Shown here piece by piece: positions 54,186 through 63,958 of a DNA stretch of 64,000 nt. This DNA comes from JACMLD01 sp044227095 (GTDB lineage Bacteria > Bacteroidota > Bacteroidia > Chitinophagales > Chitinophagaceae). The stretch spans positions 124,001 through 188,000 of the forward strand of contig JBGAFV010000002.1 in the NCBI GenBank assembly GCA_044227095.1, read 5' to 3'. Under the pieces are notes generated by a model, which did no database searches, was not told the DNA's origin, and saw only the letters and a program-made list of their open reading frames with translations. Position 1 is the stretch's first letter. Every line of letters begins with the position of its first letter. A program made the position numbers and the translations under genes.

Positions 54186-54464
54186 ATGGAAATGAAGGAA
54201 AACAGCGCAGATTTGTATCAAATAATATTACCAGATCAACGAACCTTTGCTTATAAAATTGAACCCTATGAACTTACCAATTTCTTGGGTGCACAAGTGG
54301 CGGTTTTACAGGAATATTCTATTCAAAACAAGGCAGGAGAAATTTATAAGTTGTATAAAACAGCTGAAGGCAACTGGTATGATATTGCCGAAGAAATTGA
54401 AAGTGCCAGAAATGTTTTATTGAGAATGCTAAAAAGCGCTATTGACAAAAACGAAGGGTATTAA
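54186..54464 (+). CDS. Small conserved-looking protein of unknown function
   Basis: This 92-residue acidic protein (MEMKENSADLYQIILPDQRT) has no motif I recognise. It lies between the oriT-like region and the convergent jetD gene, whose stop is 12 bases away. The regular codon use and a good ATG support a real gene. It could be an accessory gene of the element. Confidence 0.55.
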   Translation: MEMKENSADLYQIILPDQRTFAYKIEPYELTNFLGAQVAVLQEYSIQNKAGEIYKLYKTAEGNWYDIAEEIESARNVLLRMLKSAIDKNEGY

Positions 54465-54476
54465 CTCGATTTTTCT

Positions 54477-55652
54477 TCAGGTTGTTTCTGATATATTTCC
54501 AATTGGGTCAGAAGCGATTAAAGCATTCAGGTACGCTACTATATACTGGTTGGTAATTCGTTCCTGCTCCAGTCTTTTATTGTTAGATTGAAGAAATCCA
54601 TACATGATGGATTCAGCCTTATTCAAATTGGTGAGCGGCAATTTTCTATAAACTGATCTGACACTGAATCGTTCAAACGCTTTAAAGGTTTGCATATTCA
54701 TTAAGAAACTTGCAGCGTGCGGGTAGTATTGCCGGATAATATTCAACATTTCGAAGCCGGCAGCATCCATATCAAACCAGCAATATAGGGCGGCATTGGA
54801 GAGCCACGGGATATGTCTGGTCATCCTGCTTTTGAAACCTTCTCCAAAAATAGCAACAGCGTTTTTGACTTTAGGAAAAGACAGGAAACAGGCCTTATTT
54901 TCGATAATAAAAACCCTTTCAGGAAGCCAATTCAAAAGCGCGGAATCATCAAGCGTTAATGCAAGTTCATTAAACCCCAGCACCGTTTTAAGACTGTCAT
55001 CCAATATTCTGATTTGCGTATAGACGTTCGGTTTTTTTATATAGTACCTGGCCTGGAAATCATTTTCGTCGACATCAATCCAGTCAGCAGGTAGGATCAT
55101 ATCCAGTATTTTTTTAAGCGGCGCCCCGTTGTCTTCAATAAATTTAGAATGTACTTCGACAGGCAGTTCCCTGATGAAAAGGTTGTGCGGTGGTTGATGC
55201 TGCTCAAAATACTTACAGACCTTGATTAGATCTGGCAAAATCTCCGCGTGTGTTAAAAAGAAAGCCGGGTTTTCTTTCGTCCATTCTTTCAGTTGCGGAA
55301 ATTCCACGTAAAACTTTTCCTGTGCTTCCTGAATCCGTGAATAGTCTTTGGTTCTTTTGGTGCAGTAAAGAAAATCTTCAAATGTTTCGACATAAATTTT
55401 TGCCGGAATTTTTTGCCTGCTGCCATCAATCAGTTTTTCCTTCCATTCCACTGAATAGCCCTTTCCTTTCTCAGATTTTGATTGTTGGTACAATGGAACA
55501 AGGGCTGCCTTTAATTCGCTGTAGCTGGTGCCGGCCAGTGATTTATTAGCAGGTATTGTCAAAGGAAAAACAGCATCCCCTTTTGCAACGGCAGTCACAA
55601 TTTTTAAAAACTGCTTGTTTAGCTTATCAAAAATATCTCGGGTAGTTATCAT
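54477..55652 (-). CDS. jetD: Wadjet JetD nuclease subunit (DUF3322/DUF2220)
   Basis: This 391-residue protein combines an N-terminal DUF3322-type region with a C-terminal Toprim-like DUF2220 domain. The acidic residues E251 (VFIIENK) and D294-x-D296 (WFDMDAAGF) are at the expected positions. JetD is the nuclease that cuts small circular DNA held by the JetABC loop extruder. Its start overlaps the jetC stop by 4 bases. It is the last gene of the jet operon. Confidence 0.92.
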   Translation of the reverse strand: MITTRDIFDKLNKQFLKIVTAVAKGDAVFPLTIPANKSLAGTSYSELKAALVPLYQQSKSEKGKGYSVEWKEKLIDGSRQKIPAKIYVETFEDFLYCTKRTKDYSRIQEAQEKFYVEFPQLKEWTKENPAFFLTHAEILPDLIKVCKYFEQHQPPHNLFIRELPVEVHSKFIEDNGAPLKKILDMILPADWIDVDENDFQARYYIKKPNVYTQIRILDDSLKTVLGFNELALTLDDSALLNWLPERVFIIENKACFLSFPKVKNAVAIFGEGFKSRMTRHIPWLSNAALYCWFDMDAAGFEMLNIIRQYYPHAASFLMNMQTFKAFERFSVRSVYRKLPLTNLNKAESIMYGFLQSNNKRLEQERITNQYIVAYLNALIASDPIGNISETT

Positions 55653-58600
55653 TCTTTGCTCTCGGCTAACTGTTTAAAGCTTTCTTTCTTCTCGTAGTAC
55701 TCATCCATGGTAAGATTGTATACCACAGAATTTTTCTTATTCCTGATTTCTACAAAATGTACCGCACTTATATAAGGTTCAGCTATGTTTATCTTATCCA
55801 ATGGCGTCACTACTAAAATCTGTAGGTTTAACTGGGCGCAAAATTCCATCAGGAATTGGCTTTTCTCTGGATCCAGTTTACTGAACGCTTCGTCAACCGT
55901 GATAAATCGTAGGCTTTTGTGTTGTTTTCCCTGCTGGAAAATTCCAAACTGGTGCGCAATCGCCGCTCCTAAAATAGCATAGGTAAACTGTGCTTTCTGG
56001 CCACCGGAATAACTGGCGGTATTGTCATGGTACTGGCCTGCTTTATTTTCAGCTGAAGAATATTCGCGGGCACTAAAAACCAGCCAGTTTCTTACATCGG
56101 TTACTTTTTTTCTCCATGCTTCTTCTTTCTGAAGTTCCGTGATCAGTTCCTTGATTTTTTTAAACACTTCCTCGCGCAGGCTTTCATCCTTTTCAATATT
56201 AAAATCGAGTGCATTAGGTATAGAGGCGTTTAGCTGACCCCTGAAAATATTGATTTCGTTCTCACCCCTCAGCTGCCTGCACTCCAACTGCAGATACGTA
56301 TCCGGATTTTTGTTGAAAGTTATTTTCTTCAGCGGGATGTTTAACTCTTCTACCATATCCTCTATCTTGTTCAATTCATTGTTCAACCATGCCCGGTAAC
56401 TGGTCAGGGAATCCAGCATACTTTTATCCATATAGTCCCTGAACCTCCTTTTATGTTCAACCAGTCTTTGCGTCTGAATGGTTTTATACAAATCTTCCAA
56501 ATCTTCAAGACCCGTTAAGTCTGGCTTAATGTTTAATACATCTCCGCTCCAATTAGCAAATTCATTGGTGACTTTATCACCAGGATTTATAAAAGTAACA
56601 ATGAGGCCTGTTGTTTCTAATTCGAGCTTATTAACAGCACTGCCAGCATTCTTTTGCCTGGCTTTTAATTTAAGAAAAGTCTGCGTGGAAAGTGTGTCCA
56701 TTTCCTGCAGGTTATGGGGATCGAGCGACCCAATTTCTTCTTCAGCAAAAAAACCAGCAATGACTTGTTCTGCTGATGCCTGCAGACCATCAAAATTGAT
56801 GGAAAGTTTGCGGCGATTTTTTTCATTGAATTCATTGTCGAGCCTGGTAAGGTGTTTAATAATACCGTCACGTTTATCCTGTGCCTCTTCCAATTTTTCA
56901 TCTACTTCGGCTATCTGCCTGACAATCGTTTCATAAGGACCGGAAGATTTTTTTAGTTCCTGCACCTGGCGGGTGAGGGCGTTTATTTTTTCAGCATGTT
57001 GCATCCAGTCGATGTCATCGTAATTTTTCACTTGCACCATTTGCGTAATGCACTGCAATTTTGCCTGCAACGCAGCAATCAAAGGTGTGATTTCCGCAAT
57101 TTCTCCAGCAAGCTTCGTATGTGCTTTTTCTTCCTGATGCTTCTCTTGTTGCAAGTATTCAATGGTTGCTTTGTTATCCCAGCCCAGACGATACCTGGAC
57201 TTATTCCAGCGTCCGGGGCGATCGTCTTTTTCATGGCGGTTTATATTTCGCATTAAACCATTTGATGTGATTGCTTTCGGGGATCCATAAAATACATCCA
57301 AATCATCTGTGCAATGATAATTAAACCTGTCAAGCAAAGTCGTTTCAACCCATTTAGTATGTTCAGAATCTTTCAGTTCCACTTTATTTACAAGGGCATC
57401 ATTTTCTGATGGCCATCGCACGAGGCTGTTAGATGCCTTACGATCCATTTTGAGGTACACCAGTTTAGTCTGCATATCATTGTTATAAATAAAATGATTG
57501 GCTGCTTTACTGAATTTTTCAGGAACCAGAAGCTGCATCGCAAAACTGTGCAATAACTTTTCGATGGAATCTTCCCATTGTTGTTCTGACGCTTTTACTT
57601 TGATTAGCTCACCGATAAAAGGTAATTCCTCTTCTGAAATTTCAAGTATATCCACCAGGCGCTTTCTGGCGTTGATCAGATCATCCGGGATCCGGTTTTT
57701 TCGGCTCAACAGGGAGGTTATTTGTAGTTGCAGATTTTCTATTCCTTTATATATCGCTTCCTGGGCAATCTTCAGACGTAATTTTTTTTCGGCAAGCGTT
57801 TCTGCTTCTGATGGAACGGTGCGGTTTAATGCAATGATCTTATCGTAATTTGTTCTGAATACCTCCTTATCAATATCCGTATCCAGTTTCAATTGTGCAC
57901 ACAGTTCGGCATATCGTCCGTTCGCAACATTTTTCCGGTTTCGCTTTTCTGTTTCATTGTCGATATCCTTGCTGAGTAAAGCAATCTGGCTATCAATGTC
58001 CAGGGCAGCCCGTTGCGTGATTAACTGCTCCTTTTCAGACTCGAGTTGTTTAACTGTGTTGGAAATTATTTCTTTGTCTTTTTCCCCTATTTCGATATCG
58101 AGTTCAAGCCTGGTGATATCTTTATCCAGGAGTTCATATTCGATTTTGCCCAGAAAAAAAGGCATTTGATCTTCAATAAAATCAAGCGTGGCCTTTTTTG
58201 TGCGCAATTCCGTCAACCTTTGCTTATTCTCAATCACCGGGGTTAACAACTGCAATTGTTTTTCATCCTTCTGGATAGCCTTATGGCTGATTAATAAATC
58301 GCTATAGTGGGTGTATAAACTTTTAAATTGTTCTTCTGCATGGGCTTCTTCGAGCATTTCCTGGCGAATGAAATTGGTGAGATCGCCCAGCACTTTTATG
58401 CCGACAGTCTGGTTAAACAATGAAAGGGCTTTATCTTTCAAACCGAATAATTCACTAAAACGGGCGGCATATTCTTTAAAGCTATTATAGATTTCCGTTT
58501 TCAGAAACTGCTTTGTCAATTTTTTCTTCCAGTCGCCTTTTAAATCAAAATGGCCTTCACCAAAATGGTCTTTAATATTTAATGGGTAGGGAGAAACGAT

Positions 58601-59047
58601 GAATACTTTTTGTATGCCCCCGTTGCCAAACCACCTGACCTGAACAAGGCTTATCGTATGCTGTGTGGCGGAATTTTGAAAACATGCCAATAAAACTGAA
58701 TATGGATTTTCAGCTTTGGTACGCAGTTGTTCTGTTTTGGATTTTTCTTCCGTTTCAGAAAATGTTTTGCCGTAATAGCCCCAGAAATAAGAATTCTCAT
58801 CGCGTTCCTTTTTGGTTTCTGCACCTGATGATTGATTGTAAAATCGCTTATTGGTCGGCACCATTAATGTGAGCAGGGCATCAATCAATGTTGTCTTTCC
58901 ACTGCCATTTGCACCGGTCAGCAATGAGGTACGTCCATCAGGTTGCAACCTGTATACTTTACCGTTGAAAGTTCCCCAGTTAAATATTTCCAGGGTCCGC
59001 AAACGATATCCGTTGTCGGAATTATTACTACTGAATAGTGTTGACAT
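55649..59047 (-). CDS. jetC: Wadjet JetC, SMC/MukB-like ATPase
   Basis: This 1132-residue SMC-like ATPase has Walker A GANGSGKT (45-52), two long coiled-coil arms with a central hinge region, the ABC signature SYSGGQKAQ (around 1012-1019) and Walker B ITVDEAFSKLD (D1052/E1053). It dimerises and extrudes DNA loops with JetA and JetB, and closed circles that can be fully extruded are presented to JetD. It overlaps jetB by 20 bases and jetD by 4. All key ATPase motifs are intact. Confidence 0.94.
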   Translation of the reverse strand: MSTLFSSNNSDNGYRLRTLEIFNWGTFNGKVYRLQPDGRTSLLTGANGSGKTTLIDALLTLMVPTNKRFYNQSSGAETKKERDENSYFWGYYGKTFSETEEKSKTEQLRTKAENPYSVLLACFQNSATQHTISLVQVRWFGNGGIQKVFIVSPYPLNIKDHFGEGHFDLKGDWKKKLTKQFLKTEIYNSFKEYAARFSELFGLKDKALSLFNQTVGIKVLGDLTNFIRQEMLEEAHAEEQFKSLYTHYSDLLISHKAIQKDEKQLQLLTPVIENKQRLTELRTKKATLDFIEDQMPFFLGKIEYELLDKDITRLELDIEIGEKDKEIISNTVKQLESEKEQLITQRAALDIDSQIALLSKDIDNETEKRNRKNVANGRYAELCAQLKLDTDIDKEVFRTNYDKIIALNRTVPSEAETLAEKKLRLKIAQEAIYKGIENLQLQITSLLSRKNRIPDDLINARKRLVDILEISEEELPFIGELIKVKASEQQWEDSIEKLLHSFAMQLLVPEKFSKAANHFIYNNDMQTKLVYLKMDRKASNSLVRWPSENDALVNKVELKDSEHTKWVETTLLDRFNYHCTDDLDVFYGSPKAITSNGLMRNINRHEKDDRPGRWNKSRYRLGWDNKATIEYLQQEKHQEEKAHTKLAGEIAEITPLIAALQAKLQCITQMVQVKNYDDIDWMQHAEKINALTRQVQELKKSSGPYETIVRQIAEVDEKLEEAQDKRDGIIKHLTRLDNEFNEKNRRKLSINFDGLQASAEQVIAGFFAEEEIGSLDPHNLQEMDTLSTQTFLKLKARQKNAGSAVNKLELETTGLIVTFINPGDKVTNEFANWSGDVLNIKPDLTGLEDLEDLYKTIQTQRLVEHKRRFRDYMDKSMLDSLTSYRAWLNNELNKIEDMVEELNIPLKKITFNKNPDTYLQLECRQLRGENEINIFRGQLNASIPNALDFNIEKDESLREEVFKKIKELITELQKEEAWRKKVTDVRNWLVFSAREYSSAENKAGQYHDNTASYSGGQKAQFTYAILGAAIAHQFGIFQQGKQHKSLRFITVDEAFSKLDPEKSQFLMEFCAQLNLQILVVTPLDKINIAEPYISAVHFVEIRNKKNSVVYNLTMDEYYEKKESFKQLAESKE

Positions 59048-59621
59048 AGCCGCTTAACTTATTCTTTATTTCTTCCAGTTTGTCATTGCTGATAAAAGCC
59101 CTTATTATCCGCTTCACTTCATATTGGTTATTATCCTTATTGGCCGCATCTTCCCGGTTTAACTTTAAAATGCCAACATTAATGAGGCTGGTGATAGGTC
59201 TTGACAATTCCTTCCACAATTTGCTTTTATTGGTTTGCTCCTTATAAAAAAGCTCAATCCTTTCTTTGATTTCCTTTTGGGTAAGAAAATATTTTGTGCC
59301 TTCACTTCGTACATCAAACTCTTCCAGTCCTTCCCGTAATATTACACACAACAAAGTGGCTTCATAGCTGATTGCCTGCTTTTTCATCAGCCGGGGCAAG
59401 GGGTTCTCATCCGTCTCATCTGTTTCGGGTTGCATCACCCTTGCAAAACCATCTGCCTCATTTATCAGCAATTCCATTCCAATTTTTCCAAAGTATTCCT
59501 GTATGGCAGACTGCCAGCCAAGCAACTCACGCCAAATAACCTTATCATCCGCATATACCGGCCCCTGTAGCAATTTGATTATTACAGCTGCGTAGACAGC
59601 TCTTGTGTGTTTTATTTCCAT
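59028..59621 (-). CDS. jetB: Wadjet JetB, KITE-type subunit (DUF4194)
   Basis: This 197-residue protein has tandem winged-helix character and DUF4194 features (EATLLCVILREGLEEF, KELSRPITSLINVGILKL). It corresponds to the KITE subunit (MukE-like) of the Wadjet complex and bridges the kleisin JetA. The gene starts 1 base after the jetA stop and overlaps jetC by 20 bases, typical of coupled translation. Confidence 0.9.
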   Translation of the reverse strand: MEIKHTRAVYAAVIIKLLQGPVYADDKVIWRELLGWQSAIQEYFGKIGMELLINEADGFARVMQPETDETDENPLPRLMKKQAISYEATLLCVILREGLEEFDVRSEGTKYFLTQKEIKERIELFYKEQTNKSKLWKELSRPITSLINVGILKLNREDAANKDNNQYEVKRIIRAFISNDKLEEIKNKLSGYVNTIQ

Positions 59622-59622
59622 A

Positions 59623-61086
59623 TCATTGTTTTAACGGACGTGTATAAATAACCATTGGTATTTGCAGCTTTCTATCCCCAATCATTATAGGTTCTTTGGC
59701 ATCCTCAAGAATAATATGCTGTGTGCCTGAAGTTGCAATGGAAAAATAACCGACAACTTCACTTAAGCCGTTTTCGATACCATATTCATCTACAATTTCT
59801 TTTAAAGTAACCTGATCCCTCGTGTCCAGCATGGTATCAATTCTTTGCTGTAATTTTTTTCGGTCAATAGTGAACTGATCAAACAGGATTTTAAAATCTG
59901 CTTCCCCTTCTTCTTTTGTGCCATCAGGAAACAACACTTTTGTCAGATCATCCTTTTCTTCGCCGGGTTCCCACCTGTCAAAGAGATTAATAAACGGTTC
60001 GTCCTCTATGGCAATAAACTCTTCCTCTTTGATTTTTATATCTGTTAGCGTGTACGCCATTTGCCTGATGTCACCAATTAATTCCATCGCCCTTCGTCTT
60101 TCTAAAAGGTTTTTTTCAGAAAGTACGCGGCTTATTTTTTCACTCAGTTTTCTATTGGACTCAATGACTTTTCTTCCGGAAACATGCAGGTAACGCTTGA
60201 GGTGTTTCAAAAACCTGTCATTGCTGTAATCAATGTCATGTTCATTCAACAGCTGGTATAATCTTTCAGTGAGTTGGGTAAATTCCTGTTGCTTGCGTTC
60301 ATCCATTAAGAATTCCCAGAAAGCTTTAAAGCTTTTGCCCTGTGGCTTTTGTTCAATCTCGTCGAGTGCATCCAGCGCAAAAACAAGCAGTGAACCTTTT
60401 GCAATATCTTTTTCTGTGTATTTCCGTTGAATATCTTTGCGGATTTGTTCAAAGTTTTGCTCTACTTCACTGAAGTCGGCCAGGAGTTCCCTGGCCATCT
60501 TATTGAGATCATAAAACTGTTCTTTGATTTCGGTGTCGTCAAAAACAGAGGGCTGCATGCCGGTTTTTAGTAAATTTATTTCGTCTTCTATGGCCCACTT
60601 CTTTTTTTCCAGTTCCTGTATCCTTGCTTCCCTGTTTTCATTGGTTTGTTCTATCATTTTTTGCAGTTTAAAGAAGATATCCTTAAACCGGCTATTGGTG
60701 CCAACAAAATCCCTGGGTTGCAAATCGCCCAACCATTTTAGGACCTTTAAAGTGTCTGGTGTCAATTCATGCAAATCTTCGCCTTCATCATTGGGGTATT
60801 TTCTCAGATACCCGGTATTGCTCCATTTATCAATATACTGGGCGGCTTTTACGGAGAAGTCATCAAAGAGGGTTATCTCTTCCAATTCATCGTCTTTCTC
60901 TTCGTAGGAAATCTCCTCCATATATCCTTCCAGTTTACTGCGCAGTTCGCTGTTTGACAGGGTAGTTGTATTCGTTTCTGCAAAAACCTTATGGAAAAAT
61001 GACAATATGAAAGCGGCATTTTTAGCCCGTATCAGCAGCAAAGGTTTGGCAGATTTAAAATGTTGCTGAATTTCTTCAAAAGTCAT
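59623..61086 (-). CDS. jetA: Wadjet JetA, kleisin subunit (DUF3375)
   Basis: This 487-residue protein has the DUF3375 pattern, with YEEKDDELEEITLFDDFSVK, an LTPDTLKVLKWL segment, a helical middle and a C-terminal winged part. It is the kleisin-like (MukF-like) subunit that joins the JetC heads. It opens the jetA-B-C-D operon and lies 53 bases after the radC-type gene on the same strand. The gene order and domain set correspond to a complete Wadjet system. Confidence 0.92.
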   Translation of the reverse strand: MTFEEIQQHFKSAKPLLLIRAKNAAFILSFFHKVFAETNTTTLSNSELRSKLEGYMEEISYEEKDDELEEITLFDDFSVKAAQYIDKWSNTGYLRKYPNDEGEDLHELTPDTLKVLKWLGDLQPRDFVGTNSRFKDIFFKLQKMIEQTNENREARIQELEKKKWAIEDEINLLKTGMQPSVFDDTEIKEQFYDLNKMARELLADFSEVEQNFEQIRKDIQRKYTEKDIAKGSLLVFALDALDEIEQKPQGKSFKAFWEFLMDERKQQEFTQLTERLYQLLNEHDIDYSNDRFLKHLKRYLHVSGRKVIESNRKLSEKISRVLSEKNLLERRRAMELIGDIRQMAYTLTDIKIKEEEFIAIEDEPFINLFDRWEPGEEKDDLTKVLFPDGTKEEGEADFKILFDQFTIDRKKLQQRIDTMLDTRDQVTLKEIVDEYGIENGLSEVVGYFSIATSGTQHIILEDAKEPIMIGDRKLQIPMVIYTRPLKQ

Positions 61087-61139
61087 AGTCCGAAAGTAGG
61101 GTTTTTGCCCAAAAAATGAAACTAAAGGCAGGAAAAGGG

Positions 61140-61610
61140 CTACAATAGCCCTTCGTCTGCGAAAGAATAGTAGCCTTCGGCGCTGATAATGATGTGGTCC
61201 AGCAGTTTAATATCAAGGAAGCTGGCCGCAATTTTAATTTTTTGCGTCAATTCATAATCAGCCTGGCTGGGTTTTAAATTGCCGCTGGGATGATTGTGAC
61301 ATAAAACGATGGTAACCGCCATCGATTTAATGGCAGCTGCAAGTATCACGCGGGGATCTGCAACGGTGCCTGTAATACCGCCGGAGGATACTTCGTAGAC
61401 ACCAGCTACCCTGTTACCACGGTTCAGCAATAAGACTTTGAATTCTTCCTGGAATTCAATACGGTTATGGTTCCATACATGTTTCAGCAATTCATACAGA
61501 TCGCTGGAAGATTTAATCATTGGTCTTTCGGAAGCTTTTACTTTGGTCCTGTACACCAATTCTACTTCTGTCACTTTTGTCCATGCCGGTTGAATCATTT
61601 CGTTTTCCAT
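61140..61610 (-). CDS. RadC-family JAB/JAMM protein
   Basis: This 156-residue protein has the JAMM metal site H105-x-H107...S115-x-x-D118 (CHNHPSGNLKPSQAD) and the RadC-like closing DIKLLDHIIISAEGYYSFAD. Bacteroidota mobile elements commonly carry such short RadC proteins, lacking the N-terminal helix-hairpin-helix of full RadC. The function is unproven. It precedes jetA by 53 bases and might be co-transcribed with it. Confidence 0.88.
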   Translation of the reverse strand: MENEMIQPAWTKVTEVELVYRTKVKASERPMIKSSSDLYELLKHVWNHNRIEFQEEFKVLLLNRGNRVAGVYEVSSGGITGTVADPRVILAAAIKSMAVTIVLCHNHPSGNLKPSQADYELTQKIKIAASFLDIKLLDHIIISAEGYYSFADEGLL

Positions 61611-61806
61611 AATGTAATTTTTAATGGTGGTAAATTAATTATGGAACCCTGCCTGCCTTTTGGCGATCAAGGCAATGAAGCAACGGAATAAATAGCGCAG
61701 CGGTTTATGCCGGAATTTCATTGCCGCTACAGAAGCTAAAAGGCGACCTTTGTGGGAGAATTAATGAAGAAAAATCTTTTAACTATTTTAGAACAACAAA
61801 CGGATA

Positions 61807-62787
61807 ATGAGAAACTACATGGATTTATTATCAGAACTCAAGCAACATGGGATCGAAGCGCAAGATGGTGAGTTTTATGATTATAGAGATTTGCCATTGG
61901 AAACTGATTTTAATATGTTTTATGAATTTTGTCAATCCTATCTTGATCGGGATGATCTCGAATTTGACATAAAGCCCGCAAGATTTTACTATAACACAAA
62001 CACCGATGTTAACGGCCTTGCATATGTAAAAAACAAATTCAACCTTGTTGAAATATATAAAGGGACAATTTTTGGCCTTAAGGATTTTTTTTCCTCCAAA
62101 AAAGACTTATTTAATAAGGAACCCCTTGAGGAATACAAACATCTTACTATTAAAGACGGTATTGAGCCTGACCATTTTCTTTTCCAGTATGTCACACTGT
62201 ATTTTCTTTATCACGAAGTGGCTCATTTGATTCAGCGAAGTAAAGGTTCAAGTGATTATAAGGAATTTGCCGATATTAAATGCGAGGGGGGAAATGTGGT
62301 AATTCAGCACATCAGAGAGCATGACGCAGATTGGTTTTCCGCTAATCAAATTGCATTTCATATAGTTGCCTATTCGGATAAAATAAGTGGGGCTGAAAAG
62401 TATAAAAGTAAAGCTGATTTGGAAGCACTTGCCGCACTTTCGCTGGCTGGAATTTATATGTATTTTATAAGACGAGCAAAGTCATATTCGAAAATCTATT
62501 TTCAAGAATTTTGTCATCCGCATCCATCAGTTAGGTTAAGCTACATGGTTATTTACCTTCTGGACGCACTGGATGCAAATATTTCATTTGAATTAGACAA
62601 AGGCTCTGTACTTAAGAACGCCATCCGAATAAGCGAAGCATTAATGAACGAACCAGGCAAGAATATTATTGAGGAGTACAGCTTGCAACTTTACTCGGAA
62701 ATTAATAACGTCGAAGCATATATACGTACAATTAGAAATAATTCAGAACATTACCCTTACACTGCTGTAAAAGTATTGAACCCATAA
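61807..62787 (+). CDS. Gluzincin-type metallopeptidase of unknown target
   Basis: This 326-residue protein has a zinc-peptidase motif H136-E-V-A-H140 and, about 30 residues later, E171-H-D-A-D175, the pattern of gluzincins such as the Lit/U49 or M48-like groups. No membrane segment or signal peptide is seen, so it is cytoplasmic. It is monocistronic, divergent from radC, with a strong terminator. In an element full of defence genes a cell-arresting protease (as Lit cleaves EF-Tu) is possible but not shown. The start could also be M5 (61819). Confidence 0.7.
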   Translation: MRNYMDLLSELKQHGIEAQDGEFYDYRDLPLETDFNMFYEFCQSYLDRDDLEFDIKPARFYYNTNTDVNGLAYVKNKFNLVEIYKGTIFGLKDFFSSKKDLFNKEPLEEYKHLTIKDGIEPDHFLFQYVTLYFLYHEVAHLIQRSKGSSDYKEFADIKCEGGNVVIQHIREHDADWFSANQIAFHIVAYSDKISGAEKYKSKADLEALAALSLAGIYMYFIRRAKSYSKIYFQEFCHPHPSVRLSYMVIYLLDALDANISFELDKGSVLKNAIRISEALMNEPGKNIIEEYSLQLYSEINNVEAYIRTIRNNSEHYPYTAVKVLNP

Positions 62788-62809
62788 ATCGAATTTTCAC
62801 AATAACTCA

Positions 62810-62839
62810 AGCTGCCGCACCATCAAGTGCGGCAGCTTT
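62810..62839 (+). terminator. Terminator after the metallopeptidase gene
   Basis: AGCTGCCGCAC (62810-62820) pairs perfectly with GTGCGGCAGCT (62827-62837) around CATCAA, followed by TT. It is 23 bases past the stop codon. Confidence 0.75.
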
Positions 62840-62864
62840 CCAGGCTTTAACAATCTGTTTAAAT

Positions 62865-62891
62865 AAGGGGCAAACACAACGTTTGCCCCTT
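62865..62891 (-). terminator. Terminator after the DUF932 gene
   Basis: AAGGGGCAAAC (62865-62875) pairs perfectly with GTTTGCCCCTT (62881-62891) around ACAAC. It lies 8 bases beyond the minus-strand DUF932 stop. The following minus-strand bases (ATTTAAAC) are mildly T/A-rich. Confidence 0.7.
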
Positions 62892-62899
62892 GCCCAATC

Positions 62900-63958
62900 T
62901 TAAAATTCCGCCATTAGACCCTTTGCAAAACTCTCACAAAGATTAAAGGCTTTTTGCGTTTTCAGTTGCGCAGTGCCTCCGTATAATAAAGATTTTATTT
63001 TTGCTTCATCATTTTTATAGTCCTTTACATTTTGGAAATAACCAGTAATTGAATTGTAAGCCCCAAATACCGTCCCTTTGGTTGTTTCGGTTGCCTGTGT
63101 TGGACTGGCCGTGTTGTATTCGAAAACATTATCGCACATATTTTTAAAACAAGTAGATAATTCATCCAACTGTCCTGCCTGGATATTGCGCAATACTTCT
63201 TTATTGGGAACCATTGCCATTTGAATCAGCTTTTGTACTTCCTTATCTGTAATGCGAACGTTTGCCCAATGATTAAAAATTTCTTCCATCTGCACGGATA
63301 GATTATTAGCAATCCCCATTATTTTGTGTGCTTCTGCCAAACGGTCTTTGGCGTTTTCCGTATGCCTTATTTTAATACTGTTTGAACAATTGTGCAAGGC
63401 TGCATTGAGTGTATTGTTGCACACAATGCGCGTAGGAGTAAAAGCGGCGGTAATGCTGCCAAATCCATCGTGAGAAGTAGTCAGGAATAAATATTTTTCA
63501 ATCAAATCATCGCTGCCTACTTTAATATAGCCGGGCAATTTTGCAGTAATAAAAATGCGTTCGCCTTTACCTAAAGCGCCCGCGGTTTCATACTGGATGC
63601 CTTCGCCGCCAACAATCGCATCAAAGAAACTGAAAGCATCCACGTTTTGCACTACTTCATAATCCTTACCAACAACACCTAAGACTGCTTCATTGTCTGT
63701 TCTGACGGTGGCGTAAAAATTGGGAACTTCTATTTCAGGTATTTTGATTTCTACCGCCTCATTGGCTGCTTCGTTTTCGTTATCAAACGTGAAAAGTTTT
63801 CTTTTTTCCACGGTATAATCCAATCCTGCAAACTTTAAAGCGTCTGCGCTATTTGGATAATCCTGCACGATTTGTCCAAGTCCGTGCCACGGCTTTTCTT
63901 TTACTGAAAAGAAACTGTGTTGTTGCCTGTCTTCATTGAAATAAATATTGTGTGCCAT
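62900..63958 (-). CDS. DUF932 (phage/plasmid-like) protein
   Basis: This 352-residue protein has the DUF932 layout: an early KPWHGLGQIV, YEVVQNVDAFSFFDAIV, ERIFITAKLPGY and TRIVCNNTLNAAL. The family is common in plasmids, phages and conjugative elements, and its function is unknown. It is the last gene of the window. The final 40 bases hold only its upstream sequence. Its presence indicates that the mobile element continues to the right. Confidence 0.9.
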   Translation of the reverse strand: MAHNIYFNEDRQQHSFFSVKEKPWHGLGQIVQDYPNSADALKFAGLDYTVEKRKLFTFDNENEAANEAVEIKIPEIEVPNFYATVRTDNEAVLGVVGKDYEVVQNVDAFSFFDAIVGGEGIQYETAGALGKGERIFITAKLPGYIKVGSDDLIEKYLFLTTSHDGFGSITAAFTPTRIVCNNTLNAALHNCSNSIKIRHTENAKDRLAEAHKIMGIANNLSVQMEEIFNHWANVRITDKEVQKLIQMAMVPNKEVLRNIQAGQLDELSTCFKNMCDNVFEYNTASPTQATETTKGTVFGAYNSITGYFQNVKDYKNDEAKIKSLLYGGTAQLKTQKAFNLCESFAKGLMAEF

